Virus record (IMG/VR): IMGVR_UViG_3300010883_000140
Span: 1-37,301 of that record
Source of the DNA: a virus
Direction: 5' to 3' (one strand)
Length of the DNA stretch: 37,301 nucleotides
Shown: positions 7,880 through 16,770 of the stretch, one piece after another
How the letters are laid out: every line of letters begins with the position of its first letter
Position numbering within the stretch: the first letter of the stretch is position 1
The notes under the pieces: model-generated
Seen by the model: only the letters and a program-made list of their open reading frames with translations
Database searches by the model: none
What the model was told of the DNA's origin: nothing
Position numbers and translations under genes: made by a program

Positions 7880-8286
7880 CGACGTTAATTGAAGCGAAGG
7901 AAGCGATCTATACTAGGTTCTTAGCTAGCTTCACGGGTACTAGCAATATTGTATTCGATAATGAGGACCCTAGCTTCGACCTAGACGTTGTGCCTGATTG
8001 GTGTAGATTATCAATTCGTCATGTCGACCGGAACCAAGAGACTTTAGGCAAGGTTGGCAATAGAAGGTTTAGAGTTAAAGCTATTGCGTTTGTGCAGGTA
8101 TACACCAAGTCTAATACCGGTGTACAACAGTCTGGTGTGTTGGTTACTGAGGCTCGTGACGTATTTGAAGGATCGAGCTTCTCTGGTCTGGATTTCAATA
8201 ATGCCAAAACCCCCGAGGGTGGCCCCGAAGGAAAATGGTATACAGCCGTTGTCGAGGCTAACTTCGACTATGATGAGATTAAATAG
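7876..8286 (+). CDS. Tail terminator protein (DUF4128-like)
   Basis: The 136-residue product contains EAIYTRFLASF at the N-terminus, a DWCRLSIRHVDRNQETLG strand-turn and VKAIAFVQVYT in the middle, the pattern of phage tail terminator (DUF4128 / minor tail U-like) proteins. It is coupled to the preceding gp10-like gene and directly precedes the tail tube gene, which is the standard order. The protein would cap the tail tube and contact the neck. Confidence 0.75.
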   Translation: MTTLIEAKEAIYTRFLASFTGTSNIVFDNEDPSFDLDVVPDWCRLSIRHVDRNQETLGKVGNRRFRVKAIAFVQVYTKSNTGVQQSGVLVTEARDVFEGSSFSGLDFNNAKTPEGGPEGKWYTAVVEANFDYDEIK

Positions 8287-8301
8287 CTAAGGAGAAGTAA
8301 A

Positions 8302-9861
8302 TTGGGCCGGGTATTAACAAATAATGTAAGTATGTCCTACTCTATTGAGTCGGCGCTCGGAGTAGCGGGGACTACATGGTTCCTTATTGAGCCGAATGCT
8401 ATTAACAGTTTTGGTGCGGAGATCACAACGGTCGCCCGTAACCCCATCAGTCGAAACCGTCAGCGCCGTAAGGGTACTGTTACGGATTTGGATAGTTCTG
8501 TTGAGATTGATGAAGATTGGACGCTATCGTCTTTTCGTGATTTTGCCGAAGGCTTCTGCTTCTCGACAGGTGTCAACACAGACGTGACACAGCTTGCCAC
8601 CACAGCCACGGAGACCGTCGCGGATACGTACGCAGTCGCGGCTCTTACCGCGGCTCAGGCTGACAAGTTTGAGTTCAGTGCGGACGGCAGTACTTTAATT
8701 TGGGTTGACAGCTACGTGACGTCTGCTAATAACGGGCTGAAGGTTGTTGATGCGGATATCGCCACTTCTGCTACGTTGATTTCTGTTGAGGAAAATGTCG
8801 TAGATGAAACTGCACCAGCGAATGCTAAGCTAAGTTTCGCGGGTTTCCGAATTGACGCGGCTGCAACTCCTGTGTGGACTTACTCTTCACCTCAGGCAGT
8901 TCTGTCTGGTGTGACAGGGCTCGGTACTACTTTGCAGCAGATTGGCCTTACTCTGGGACAGCGAGTGCATATTGGCTCAGTTGCTTCAGAAGGCTCTTCT
9001 ACCATTCAGAACGCTCTGGAAAACGCAGCGCCAGATGATATGTTCGGGTATGCTAGAGTGATTGCTTTCGACGCAAATACGATCACCTTCGACAAGCTCG
9101 ACGCGGCTCTACAGTTCACAGATGCAGCGGTTGCTGTTGATGTGGATATCGTATTCGGCGAGTTCATCCGTAACGTTGCAACGACCAGCGCGGAGTTCCT
9201 TGAGCGGTCATTCCAGTTTGAAGCTGAATTCCCAAACTTGGATGTAGGTGGTGCTTCTAAGTTCCAGTATGCAATTGGTAACTTCTGTGATACCGCGGTC
9301 TTCAACTTACCAGGCCAGGATAAAGCAACGGCTACGTTCGGTTTCATCGGCACAGATACCGAGAATCCAGTAGTCGCCGGTTCACGTAAGACTGGTGCGT
9401 CTGCAGCGACCAATCCGACACAGACGGGTGCGTTTAACACCACAGAAGATATTGCAGTTTTGCGCATTACGCAGGTTGATGAGACTGGTCTGACAACTGA
9501 CTTCAAGTCTCTTACAATGACACTCGGCAACGAAGTGAGCCCGGAGAAAGTACTCGGCCAACTCGGTGCTAAGTTCATGAATACTGGTAACTTCCAGGTC
9601 GACCTCGAGTCTGAGCTGATCTTCACGGACAGTGCCGTTATTGACGCAATTCGTGATAACACCACCTTGACCATGGACTTCGTTATTAAGAACGATGACG
9701 GTGTGGTTGCAGTCGATATTCCAAGCATGACGCTTGGTGGAGGCGAACGGTCATTCCCTGAAAACGAAAGTGTCCTAATCAGTGTAACTGGTACGGCTTT
9801 CCAGGACGACGCTCTTGGATCTTCGATCGGCATCAGCATCTTCCCGGTGCCACTGCCTTAA
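8302..9861 (+). CDS. Major tail tube protein, unusually long, TTG start
   Basis: The gene starts with TTG at 8302, preceded by AAGGAG; the first residues (GRVLTNNVSMSYSIESALGV) read as the natural N-terminus and no ATG lies closer. At 519 residues it is well above the usual length of tail tube proteins, with extra beta-rich blocks in the middle and a C-terminal region (VLISVTGTAFQDD...) that looks Ig-like or tube-like. The position between tail terminator and tail-assembly chaperones identifies it as the tube. Extra domains may decorate the tail surface. A 15-bp hairpin follows. Confidence 0.8.
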   Translation: MGRVLTNNVSMSYSIESALGVAGTTWFLIEPNAINSFGAEITTVARNPISRNRQRRKGTVTDLDSSVEIDEDWTLSSFRDFAEGFCFSTGVNTDVTQLATTATETVADTYAVAALTAAQADKFEFSADGSTLIWVDSYVTSANNGLKVVDADIATSATLISVEENVVDETAPANAKLSFAGFRIDAAATPVWTYSSPQAVLSGVTGLGTTLQQIGLTLGQRVHIGSVASEGSSTIQNALENAAPDDMFGYARVIAFDANTITFDKLDAALQFTDAAVAVDVDIVFGEFIRNVATTSAEFLERSFQFEAEFPNLDVGGASKFQYAIGNFCDTAVFNLPGQDKATATFGFIGTDTENPVVAGSRKTGASAATNPTQTGAFNTTEDIAVLRITQVDETGLTTDFKSLTMTLGNEVSPEKVLGQLGAKFMNTGNFQVDLESELIFTDSAVIDAIRDNTTLTMDFVIKNDDGVVAVDIPSMTLGGGERSFPENESVLISVTGTAFQDDALGSSIGISIFPVPLP

Positions 9862-9869
9862 GTCTAAAT

Positions 9870-9904
9870 AATGGTGTCGTGGGCTTTGTGCTCGCGGCAT
9901 CATT
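9870..9904 (+). terminator. 15-bp hairpin after the tail tube gene (attenuator or RNA-stability element)
   Basis: Arms 9870-9884 and 9890-9904 pair over 15 positions including four G-U pairs, with loop TTTGT. Bases AGCTTCTTTAT follow, so there is no true T-run. It occupies the same position after an abundantly expressed gene as the capsid hairpin. Confidence 0.6.
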
Positions 9905-9938
9905 AGCTTCTTTATAAAACAGTCAGAAAGAAACAGAC

Positions 9939-10403
9939 ATGGCAGACTTCAGCCACCTTAAAGCTCTCGACGTAAACGCTGGCATGACCGCCGAGTACAC
10001 ACTCCACCAAATTACGGTCAACGGCAAGTCTCCCACTCTTATCGTAGCTCCGGCCACTGACGTCAATAAGCCATACTTCAATGCTCTTCTTAAGCGTTCA
10101 GGTAAAGCTGCTCGGCAGGTCAAAGCAGGCAAGATGACTGCAGACTTGATCGACACAAACCGGGACGAGGACAAAGAACTCTATCCTAAGCACGTAGTAA
10201 AAGGCTGGCGTGACATGGTAGATGTTGAAACCGGTGGAGACTTAGTATTCACTCCAGCAGATTGTGTTTCGTTCCTAGATGCTCTTCCTAATTGGATTTT
10301 TGACGACTGCCGGACTTTCTGTGTCGAGATCACCAATTACACCGAGCCGATGGACATTGAAGTCTTGGCAAAAAACTTACCAAGCGGCTCCTCTTCGACC
10401 TAA
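9939..10403 (+). CDS. Tail assembly chaperone, short form (lambda G-like)
   Basis: The 154-residue product lies between tail tube and tape measure genes, the fixed position of the tail-assembly chaperone. The sequence (LKALDVNAGMTAEYTLHQITVNGKSPTLIVAPAT...) resembles chaperones of chi-like and other siphoviruses of Proteobacteria. Near its end, at 10370-10376, it contains the slippery heptamer A-AAA-AAC in the zero frame. A -1 shift there bypasses the TAA at 10401-10403 and produces the longer fusion. Confidence 0.8.
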   Translation: MADFSHLKALDVNAGMTAEYTLHQITVNGKSPTLIVAPATDVNKPYFNALLKRSGKAARQVKAGKMTADLIDTNRDEDKELYPKHVVKGWRDMVDVETGGDLVFTPADCVSFLDALPNWIFDDCRTFCVEITNYTEPMDIEVLAKNLPSGSSST

Positions 10404-10783
10404 GGTATGAAAGGGACGGATACTCTGTAGAGAACGCCATTAAGAAAGGGCGTAAGCTTCCCGACTGGTATCTAGAAGAGCCTCCAGAGACCGCGCTGGA
10501 TATTTTTTACGTAAACGGCTTTTGGTGCTGCAGCACTGAACGACGGTATCAGTATGGCTACATACCGTGGAGTAAGATTCGCGAATATGGGTGTACTGTT
10601 GGTCTAGATAGTGATACGCTCGAAGCGTTTGTTGTTATTATTCGTACAATGGACGAAGGTTATTTGGGGTGGTTGTTAGACAAAGCGGAACGAGCGCGTG
10701 ACCAGAATGGCAAAGGCAAACCGACGGATCAACCGACGGTAGTCGATCGCCCCTCACGGCGCAGGAGTAAGCGGAATGGCTGA
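9939..10783 (+). CDS. Tail assembly chaperone, frameshifted long form (lambda GT-like)
   Basis: From base 10376 the -1 frame is open to the TGA at 10781-10783 and adds 135 residues with good coding character (YERDGYSVENAIKKG, KLPDWYLEEPPETALDIFYV, ending RPSRRRSKRNG). This frame has no useful start codon of its own, so it is most likely expressed only by frameshifting. The fusion would have 146 plus 135, or 281, residues. The extension overlaps the tape measure start by eight bases. The arrangement is the lambda G/GT system. Confidence 0.85.
10370..10376 (+). promoter_or_regulatory. Slippery heptamer A-AAA-AAC for -1 programmed frameshift
   Basis: Zero-frame codons GCA AAA AAC (Ala-Lys-Asn) place A-AAA-AAC exactly in the X-XXY-YYZ register. 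After a -1 slip both tRNAs re-pair on AAA codons. It is 25 bases before the zero-frame stop. Confidence 0.85.
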
Positions 10784-13379
10784 GTTTAGGATCACTGTGA
10801 TAGTTGACCCGAAAGGGGCAGTACGCGGTGGCAAAGCAGTAGAGCGTCAGCTTAAAAGAACTGGCCAGGCGGCCGACAGGACCCGGTCATTGATTGCCCG
10901 GGCTTTTGGCTTTGCCGCAGTTGCTGCTGGAGTGCGTCAGCTAGTGACTGTTACCGACGCTTTCCAGAATATGAATAATAGGCTACGGACTGTTACGACT
11001 AGTCAAGAAACTCTCAACAATACAATGTCTGCCCTAGAGGGTGTAGCTCGCCGTACCAGAACAGGTCTCGACGGTATTGTCACACTATATCAACGTGGCG
11101 CTATTGCCGCTGGCCAGCTCGGCATAACGAACGAACGTCTTGTAGGGTTTGTGGAAAAGGTTGGTCAGGCTCTCGCTATTCAGGGAGCATCTGCAGCAAC
11201 AACTCGTGGCGCTTTGCTTCAGTTGTCGCAGGCTCTAGGGTCAAGCATTGTTCGTGCAGAAGAATTCAACTCTATCTTGGAAGGAGCGTTCCCGATCGCG
11301 CAGGCTGCAGCGGAAGGCATTGACCGCGCTGGTGGTTCTGTCGCTCGATTGAGACAGCTTATCCTAGCTGGTGAGGTAACATCCAAGCAATTCTTCGTAG
11401 GCTTTGAGAAAGGTGCCAAGAATCTAAAGAAGATATTTGAAACAACAGTGCCTACAATTGGCCAAGGATTCGTAGTGCTTAGAGATAGCATTACTCTGTT
11501 TATAGGTAGGCTTGACGCTTCTTTCAAAATAAGCGAAACGTTTGCGCGGTCATTGCTAAGTCTGGCTTTTAACTTAGATAATATCGCACGGGTCGCTGGC
11601 GCAGCAGCAATTGTCATTGGAGTAGTATTTGTAAAAGCCGTAGCGGCAGCAGGCATAGCGTTGGCAGCCTTTGCTCTGTCAAATCCCTTCACGGCCATAG
11701 CGCTAGGCATAACATCGCTTATAGCTTTGCTAGTTACTTTTGCAGATAAGCTAAAGTTGCCAGGGCAAGAACTTGCAAATCTTAAAGATTTCGCTCTAGC
11801 GGCATTTGAGGTTATAGGAGAGGAGATGGAGTTTGTATTCAACTTCTTCAAGAAGGCTGCGAACGATGCTACGAAGTTTGTTCAGAGCCGTTTTGGGGAT
11901 GTAGCTACAACTTTCACTGACGTGTCTAAAGTTGCAGGGATAGCAGTCAATACTATACTCGGACATTATCTTGGGCTACTGCGGGCGTATACTCTTATAT
12001 TCAAAAAGATAGGCGATCTAGGGCGTGAAGCTATAGGCAGTCCCTTCGGTAAAATCGTCGGTAAAGTTGTAAATACAATTATAGGCTGGTGGGCTAGACT
12101 ATTTGCTTTTGTAGGCAAAGGAGTAGCTAAGTTCTCAGAGTTTGTTAAAGATGAAGCTGCTTCAGTAACCAAAGCGCTAGGCAAAGAGTTTAAAGATGAT
12201 AGAAGCACGGTTGGCGCCGCACTGCGCTTTGGCCAAGATGTAAAAGATGCATACCTATCTGGCTTCGATGTAGATTTCCTTGGGGCCCTAGCTACAGCGC
12301 TAGGCCCCAAAGCTGGCAGTATAATAGCGGAGATAAACAAAAGAGCTGAAGCAGGAGCCGCAAAACGTATTGAAAGAGAACGCATCGCTACTGAGAAAGC
12401 AAGGAAAGCGGGGTTGGGACCAACTGCAAATAAACCTCGGGACGTTGCTGATCCAGTTGTTGAGAAGTTCCTAAAGAATCTTGAATTGGAAAACCAGTTA
12501 CTCCGGGTTAATAGCGTCGAGAGGGAGCGCCTAGCTCAAGTACTCGCTTTGGAGACTGACTTAAAGAGAGAGCTACTTCCCAAAGAACGCTTGCGTGTTG
12601 ACCTCGCAATAAAGATGAACCAGCAGCTAGCTATTCAGTCTGAGGAGTTTGACCTTATACGTGATCCGCTGCTTCAATACCAGCAGCGCATAGCGGCTAT
12701 TAATGCAGAACTTGCTAGGCCTGGTGGTATCACATCTGACGAAGCTGCTAAGCGAGTACGGGAGCTTAATATCGCTCTACTTGAAACGTCGACAGATACT
12801 ACAGCAGGCCTTCAGCGTGGTTTCCTTAAGGCTCAGTCGGCAGTGGACGACTTTGCTGCCGGTTCTGAGAAGATAATCACCGATGCGTTTTCTGGAGCTA
12901 CTGACGCGATTGGAGACTTCTTCCTTACTGGTAAGTTAAACGCTGAAGACTTCTTCCGTACGATGGCAGCTAACTTCGCCAAGCTAGCGGCGCAAGCTGC
13001 ATTGTCAGCTGCGTTTGGTAATGGTGGTACTGGCGGAGGTGATGGTTTCTCAAGTGGTTTCGGGGGAATTATTTCCAGTGCGATTACTAGTGGGCTAACT
13101 GGTGGGCTAACTGGTTTCAAAGACGGAGGCTCATTCCTCGTTGGCGCTGGGACAGCCCAGGCACGTATCCCGGGTATTGATAATCGTTTAGTGGCGTTCA
13201 AAGCGCAGGACGGGGAGAAGGTAACGGTCACCCCGAAGAATGAAAACGGTGCAGGATCAGGTACGGTCAATCAGGTGTTTAATATCCAAACTCCTGACGC
13301 GGACAGCTTCCAGCGGTCTCAGACCCAAGTGCAAAACAGAGCGAACGCGGGTCTTTCTCGCGCGCGAGGACGAGCTTAA
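10776..13379 (+). CDS. Tape measure protein
   Basis: The 867-residue protein starts after GCAGGAG. The N-terminal 210 residues match the tape_meas_nterm type (DAFQNMNNRLRTVT, GVARRTRTGLDGIVTLYQRG, LLQLSQALGSSIVRAEEFNS). A hydrophobic stretch (about residues 270-320) includes likely membrane-inserting helices. The C-terminal part (KIITDAFSGATDAIGDFFL, AEDFFRTMAANFAKLAAQAAL) resembles the lambda gpH C-terminal domain. At roughly 0.15 nm per residue the tail would be about 130 nm long; this is a rule-of-thumb estimate. It shares one base with the next gene (TAATGG). Confidence 0.9.
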   Translation: MAEFRITVIVDPKGAVRGGKAVERQLKRTGQAADRTRSLIARAFGFAAVAAGVRQLVTVTDAFQNMNNRLRTVTTSQETLNNTMSALEGVARRTRTGLDGIVTLYQRGAIAAGQLGITNERLVGFVEKVGQALAIQGASAATTRGALLQLSQALGSSIVRAEEFNSILEGAFPIAQAAAEGIDRAGGSVARLRQLILAGEVTSKQFFVGFEKGAKNLKKIFETTVPTIGQGFVVLRDSITLFIGRLDASFKISETFARSLLSLAFNLDNIARVAGAAAIVIGVVFVKAVAAAGIALAAFALSNPFTAIALGITSLIALLVTFADKLKLPGQELANLKDFALAAFEVIGEEMEFVFNFFKKAANDATKFVQSRFGDVATTFTDVSKVAGIAVNTILGHYLGLLRAYTLIFKKIGDLGREAIGSPFGKIVGKVVNTIIGWWARLFAFVGKGVAKFSEFVKDEAASVTKALGKEFKDDRSTVGAALRFGQDVKDAYLSGFDVDFLGALATALGPKAGSIIAEINKRAEAGAAKRIERERIATEKARKAGLGPTANKPRDVADPVVEKFLKNLELENQLLRVNSVERERLAQVLALETDLKRELLPKERLRVDLAIKMNQQLAIQSEEFDLIRDPLLQYQQRIAAINAELARPGGITSDEAAKRVRELNIALLETSTDTTAGLQRGFLKAQSAVDDFAAGSEKIITDAFSGATDAIGDFFLTGKLNAEDFFRTMAANFAKLAAQAALSAAFGNGGTGGGDGFSSGFGGIISSAITSGLTGGLTGFKDGGSFLVGAGTAQARIPGIDNRLVAFKAQDGEKVTVTPKNENGAGSGTVNQVFNIQTPDADSFQRSQTQVQNRANAGLSRARGRA

Positions 13380-14080
13380 TGGCATTACTTGTTGGCGTAC
13401 GTCTACCCGAAGAAATTGAACGGGGAGCTATCGGAGGCCCTCGGTTTAACACCTCTGTCTTGACGCTAGATAGTGGTTTCGAGAAACGCAATGTTAATTG
13501 GATTGATACTCGCGGTGAATGGGACCTAGGATACGGGTTGCTAGATAAATTCCGCGATAATCCAGCCAGTGTAGAGATAGATTTAGATCAGATCATAAGC
13601 ATGTTCTACGTAGCCAACGGGATGGCCAATAGCTTCCGGTTCATGGACTTTGCAGACTTTGAGATCGGTATGGAGAATGGGGTAGATATCGACGCGCAGG
13701 CAATTGGGTTTGGTGACGACGTGCTGACGACCTTTCAAGTATTCAAGAGGTACTCGTTCCCAGGCGCAGTAGTTACTCATGATCGGTTCCTTACAAAGCT
13801 CGTTGGAAGCACTGTACGAGTGTACCTCGAGGGAGTACTTCAGACACTAACAACGCATTACACAGTTGACGAGGACAGAGGCACTATACTGATGGTTACT
13901 GCTCCAGCGTCTACTGGCGGCTCAGGTCCTGGTGGAACAGAGATATTGTCAATCCGCACGGAGTATGACAATCATGTCCGCTTTAACACAGATGCGTTGG
14001 ATATAAATATGCAGATATATAATGCGGGTAGCTGGCCGACATTCCCGATTATAGAACTGCGAGAGAATGGGCTAGACTAA
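13379..14080 (+). CDS. Distal tail protein, DUF2460 family (GTA gp12-like)
   Basis: The 233-residue product has the DUF2460 / TIGR02217 pattern: an N-terminal RLPEEIERGAIGGPRFNTSV, then GEWDLGYGLLDK and a long FRFMDFADFEIG region, and a C-terminal VRFNTDALDINM. Proteins of this type form the distal tail ring in the Rhodobacter GTA and related siphoviruses, linking the tube to the hub. Immediate neighbours are tape measure and hub, as in the GTA cluster. Confidence 0.85.
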   Translation: MALLVGVRLPEEIERGAIGGPRFNTSVLTLDSGFEKRNVNWIDTRGEWDLGYGLLDKFRDNPASVEIDLDQIISMFYVANGMANSFRFMDFADFEIGMENGVDIDAQAIGFGDDVLTTFQVFKRYSFPGAVVTHDRFLTKLVGSTVRVYLEGVLQTLTTHYTVDEDRGTILMVTAPASTGGSGPGGTEILSIRTEYDNHVRFNTDALDINMQIYNAGSWPTFPIIELRENGLD

Positions 14081-14082
14081 CA

Positions 14083-15936
14083 ATGGCAAAGACAGTATCT
14101 GCCGCGCTACAAACCCATAAGGCTCTCGATGTAACCGCGTTCGCCACTGCATGGCAAATAACTCGGCTTGATGGAGTTATACAACGGTTCGCGAACGGTT
14201 CGCGAGACGTGTTCCTAGATATAGGCGACAGTCTCGGTAGTCAATTCTACTCAGCTAAAGAAGGATTTGCCCGTACGAACATAGCCAATGACGCGGAGTT
14301 GAATGTCGGCAATCTCGAAGTTGTTGGAATATTCAGCGGAGCGTCCTTGGACGAGACTGAATTGCGTCGGGGGCTATATGATTTTGCTGACGTGAAGATT
14401 ATGACTTACAATCAGAAAGGCCCAACTGACGGTATTATAAAGATGCTACGCGGGCAGATGGCGCAAGTCATAGTATCTACAAAAGGCTTCTTTAAAGTGG
14501 AGCTTCGGGACCTTACCCAAGTATTCAGCTATGAGTTAGGTGAGGCATACAGCAGAGACTGCCGTGCTGATTTAGGGGATAGCCGGTGTAGAGCACCTAT
14601 ATGGCCAGCTATTCTACCTTATAACACAGAAGTAACAGCCGGCTCGTTCCATTCCATACAGATTGATCCTGATCCAACAGGTTGTTCCCAAGTCATAATG
14701 AATTTTGAGGGAGCTGACAATGCGACGTCAGGACCTGGATTTGATAATACAGGAACCGAGCCCGGTCCGACCCATATCCTAAGCGGGGCAAAGATAGATG
14801 ACGACATTCAACCGGCCGGAGGTGATAGCACAAGTTCTTTGTTCCTAGATGGTATAAATGACCGTGTGGAGTGGACTAGGAGAACTGCCTGGCATATAGA
14901 TACTAATCCTTGTACTATAGCTGCGTGGATACGCCCTCGGATTGACCAGCCGGCCTTCGGAGCGATATCCAGTGTCTATAGTAGTAATGGCAGTAACCGT
15001 GCTTGGTTTTTACGGCATAATGATGATATAATAGACGCCGTTATTTATCAGTCCGATGGAGTAACCGTCGATGTAACTTTAACTGGCACAACTATTATAA
15101 CTCCAGGGACGGATTACCATGTTGAACTAGCGCGTAAGGAAAATGGGGACTGGGTGCTATTCTTAGACGGAGCTATTGAGGCTGGGCCTACTACCCCTAC
15201 AGATGACGTGGCACACGTGGTTTCTCCGTTGCGTATAGGTGCAGTTGATGTTGCTGCTGCTGGTGCATGGTACTTCGATGGCCACATTGATAGCTACATG
15301 TTTATGAATGGTAGGGTACTTCATGAAACAGCATTCACTCCAGTTGCCGGAAACATAATAGCCCCTGACCCGGACACAGTTTTTACTTCAGCAGAGATAG
15401 GCGAAGTGGTATACGAAGTAACAACAGCGGGCCTAACAGGCCCATGCCATATTGTACCAGACCAAACCATAACTAACACGCATTCTCAAGGCACCGCGGT
15501 TATGACAGCTAGGAATTCGTTTATGAGATCGGCAACCGTGTCAGCAGTTGGCTCGGAGCCACGTCGGCAGTTCACTGTAACTGAACTCACACCGAATACC
15601 GGATATACTATTTCTGGTGGAACTCCAACTGCTCTTGGCTTCGAAGATAACTTCTTTGAGTTCGGGGGTTGTACCTTTGAGACTGGTAATAACGCTGGGC
15701 GAGGCAAAGAGGTTAGAGTTTTTACTGCAGATGACGGTGTTACGATTGAACAAGTGATTGAGCTTTTTGAGCCTATGCCATTTGACATAGAAGTCGGAGA
15801 CACTCTTAGGATATTCCCCGGTTGTGATAAGCTCCATACAACTTGCTTTACAAAGTTTGACAATGCTACAAACTTTGTGGGCGAGCCATTCGTTCCAGGC
15901 GCCGACACACTAGGGACATATCCAGATGCACACTAA
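14083..15936 (+). CDS. Tail hub protein, DUF2163 family (GTA gp13-like), with an inserted lectin-like domain
   Basis: At 617 residues the protein is about twice the usual length of DUF2163 / BR0599-type hubs. Hub sequence is seen at residues 1-185 (with SRDCRADLGDSRC) and about 480-617 (ending GCDKLHTTC, FDNATNFVGEPFVPG). Between them, about residues 203-425, lies a LamG/concanavalin-like jelly roll: SLFLDGINDRVEW, TIAAWIRPR, YHVELARKENGDWVLFLDG, LRIGAVDV, FDGHIDSYM. Four cysteines (C160, C169, C581, C588) match those that bind an Fe-S cluster in homologous hubs such as lambda gpL and the GTA hub. The insertion may bind surface sugars. Confidence 0.85.
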   Translation: MAKTVSAALQTHKALDVTAFATAWQITRLDGVIQRFANGSRDVFLDIGDSLGSQFYSAKEGFARTNIANDAELNVGNLEVVGIFSGASLDETELRRGLYDFADVKIMTYNQKGPTDGIIKMLRGQMAQVIVSTKGFFKVELRDLTQVFSYELGEAYSRDCRADLGDSRCRAPIWPAILPYNTEVTAGSFHSIQIDPDPTGCSQVIMNFEGADNATSGPGFDNTGTEPGPTHILSGAKIDDDIQPAGGDSTSSLFLDGINDRVEWTRRTAWHIDTNPCTIAAWIRPRIDQPAFGAISSVYSSNGSNRAWFLRHNDDIIDAVIYQSDGVTVDVTLTGTTIITPGTDYHVELARKENGDWVLFLDGAIEAGPTTPTDDVAHVVSPLRIGAVDVAAAGAWYFDGHIDSYMFMNGRVLHETAFTPVAGNIIAPDPDTVFTSAEIGEVVYEVTTAGLTGPCHIVPDQTITNTHSQGTAVMTARNSFMRSATVSAVGSEPRRQFTVTELTPNTGYTISGGTPTALGFEDNFFEFGGCTFETGNNAGRGKEVRVFTADDGVTIEQVIELFEPMPFDIEVGDTLRIFPGCDKLHTTCFTKFDNATNFVGEPFVPGADTLGTYPDAH

Positions 15937-16357
15937 AGCTGAAGAAATAATAGCCGCTGGCACTAGTTATGTTGGTGTACGATACCGAGAGCAAGGTCGT
16001 AATATGGCCGGATTGGATTGTGCCGGCGTTATTATTTGCGCGGGGGTGGACAGCGGAGCGTTCCCTCCAGACGCTATAGATACTATCCCTAAGAACTACG
16101 GTCGACGCCCAGACGTAGCTGAGTTCACTTTAAGCATGGTAAACGCAGGTTGTGTTCGTTTGCCATTTGGGGAGCAGGAGCACGGTGATATTCTCCGTGT
16201 AGCTTATGGGGGTTGGCCTGTTCACGTCGGACTATATGAAGTCGACGACAAAGATAGAGAGTGGATCATACACGCTTACTTGCCACTTAAGTTGGTAGTG
16301 AGAGAGCGGTTAAGCCACAAGATATACGTAGATACAGTATGGAGGTATCCAGGATAA
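15926..16357 (+). CDS. NlpC/P60-like tail peptidase (GTA gp14-like)
   Basis: The 143-residue product overlaps the hub gene by 11 bases. It shows the NlpC/P60 layout: a catalytic cysteine in LDCAG (C32), a histidine in GWPVHVGLYE (H100) and a later histidine in IIHAYLP (H116) as possible third residue. In lambda and GTA tails the equivalent protein sits at the tip and cuts peptidoglycan during entry. The next gene begins at the last base of its stop codon. Confidence 0.85.
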   Translation: MHTKAEEIIAAGTSYVGVRYREQGRNMAGLDCAGVIICAGVDSGAFPPDAIDTIPKNYGRRPDVAEFTLSMVNAGCVRLPFGEQEHGDILRVAYGGWPVHVGLYEVDDKDREWIIHAYLPLKLVVRERLSHKIYVDTVWRYPG

Positions 16358-16770
16358 TGGCTACTCTACTCGTAAGTCTCGCAGTCAGCATTGCCATTAG
16401 TGTGGCGATGTCTTTGCTTTTTCCACCGCCTGATGTAAATCAGTCTGGTCCTCGTCTCACTGATCTTGGGTTTACTGGTTCCGCGTACGGAAGGTTTGTT
16501 AACATAATCTTCGGGACAGATCGAGTAGGGGGTAATTTCATAGATGGCCAAGACCCTATAATCGAGGAAATAACCAGCACATCCACTCAGGGCGGTAAAG
16601 GTGGCCCTAAAGTAACAACGACGGAGTACTCATATTTTCTAACGGGCCGCATAGGTTTTGCTATTGAAGGCGCGACGGATGTAGTTCAGTTATACGGCGA
16701 CGGCAAGCTCATATGGGATGCTGACGGAAATGGTATAACGACGGGAACTATCTTCCCAGGCTTCACATAA
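16357..16770 (+). CDS. Tail-tip-associated protein with N-terminal hydrophobic segment
   Basis: The start at 16357 overlaps the previous stop by one base (TAATG) and is preceded by GGAGG at 16341-16345; an ATG at 16339 would add six residues. The 137-residue protein starts with a hydrophobic helix (LLVSLAVSIAISVAMSLLF) followed by PPPDVNQSGPRLTDLGFTGSAYG and IIFGTDRVGGN. This is the N-terminal section often found at the start of large tip proteins of GTA and related phages, but here it is a separate gene ahead of the large tip gene. Confidence 0.7.
   Translation: MATLLVSLAVSIAISVAMSLLFPPPDVNQSGPRLTDLGFTGSAYGRFVNIIFGTDRVGGNFIDGQDPIIEEITSTSTQGGKGGPKVTTTEYSYFLTGRIGFAIEGATDVVQLYGDGKLIWDADGNGITTGTIFPGFT

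Noticed and set aside
9006-9839. Long minus-strand frame (277 residues) opposite the tail tube gene
   Set aside because: It is antisense to a clear structural gene, has low-complexity Ser/Val composition and no start signal.
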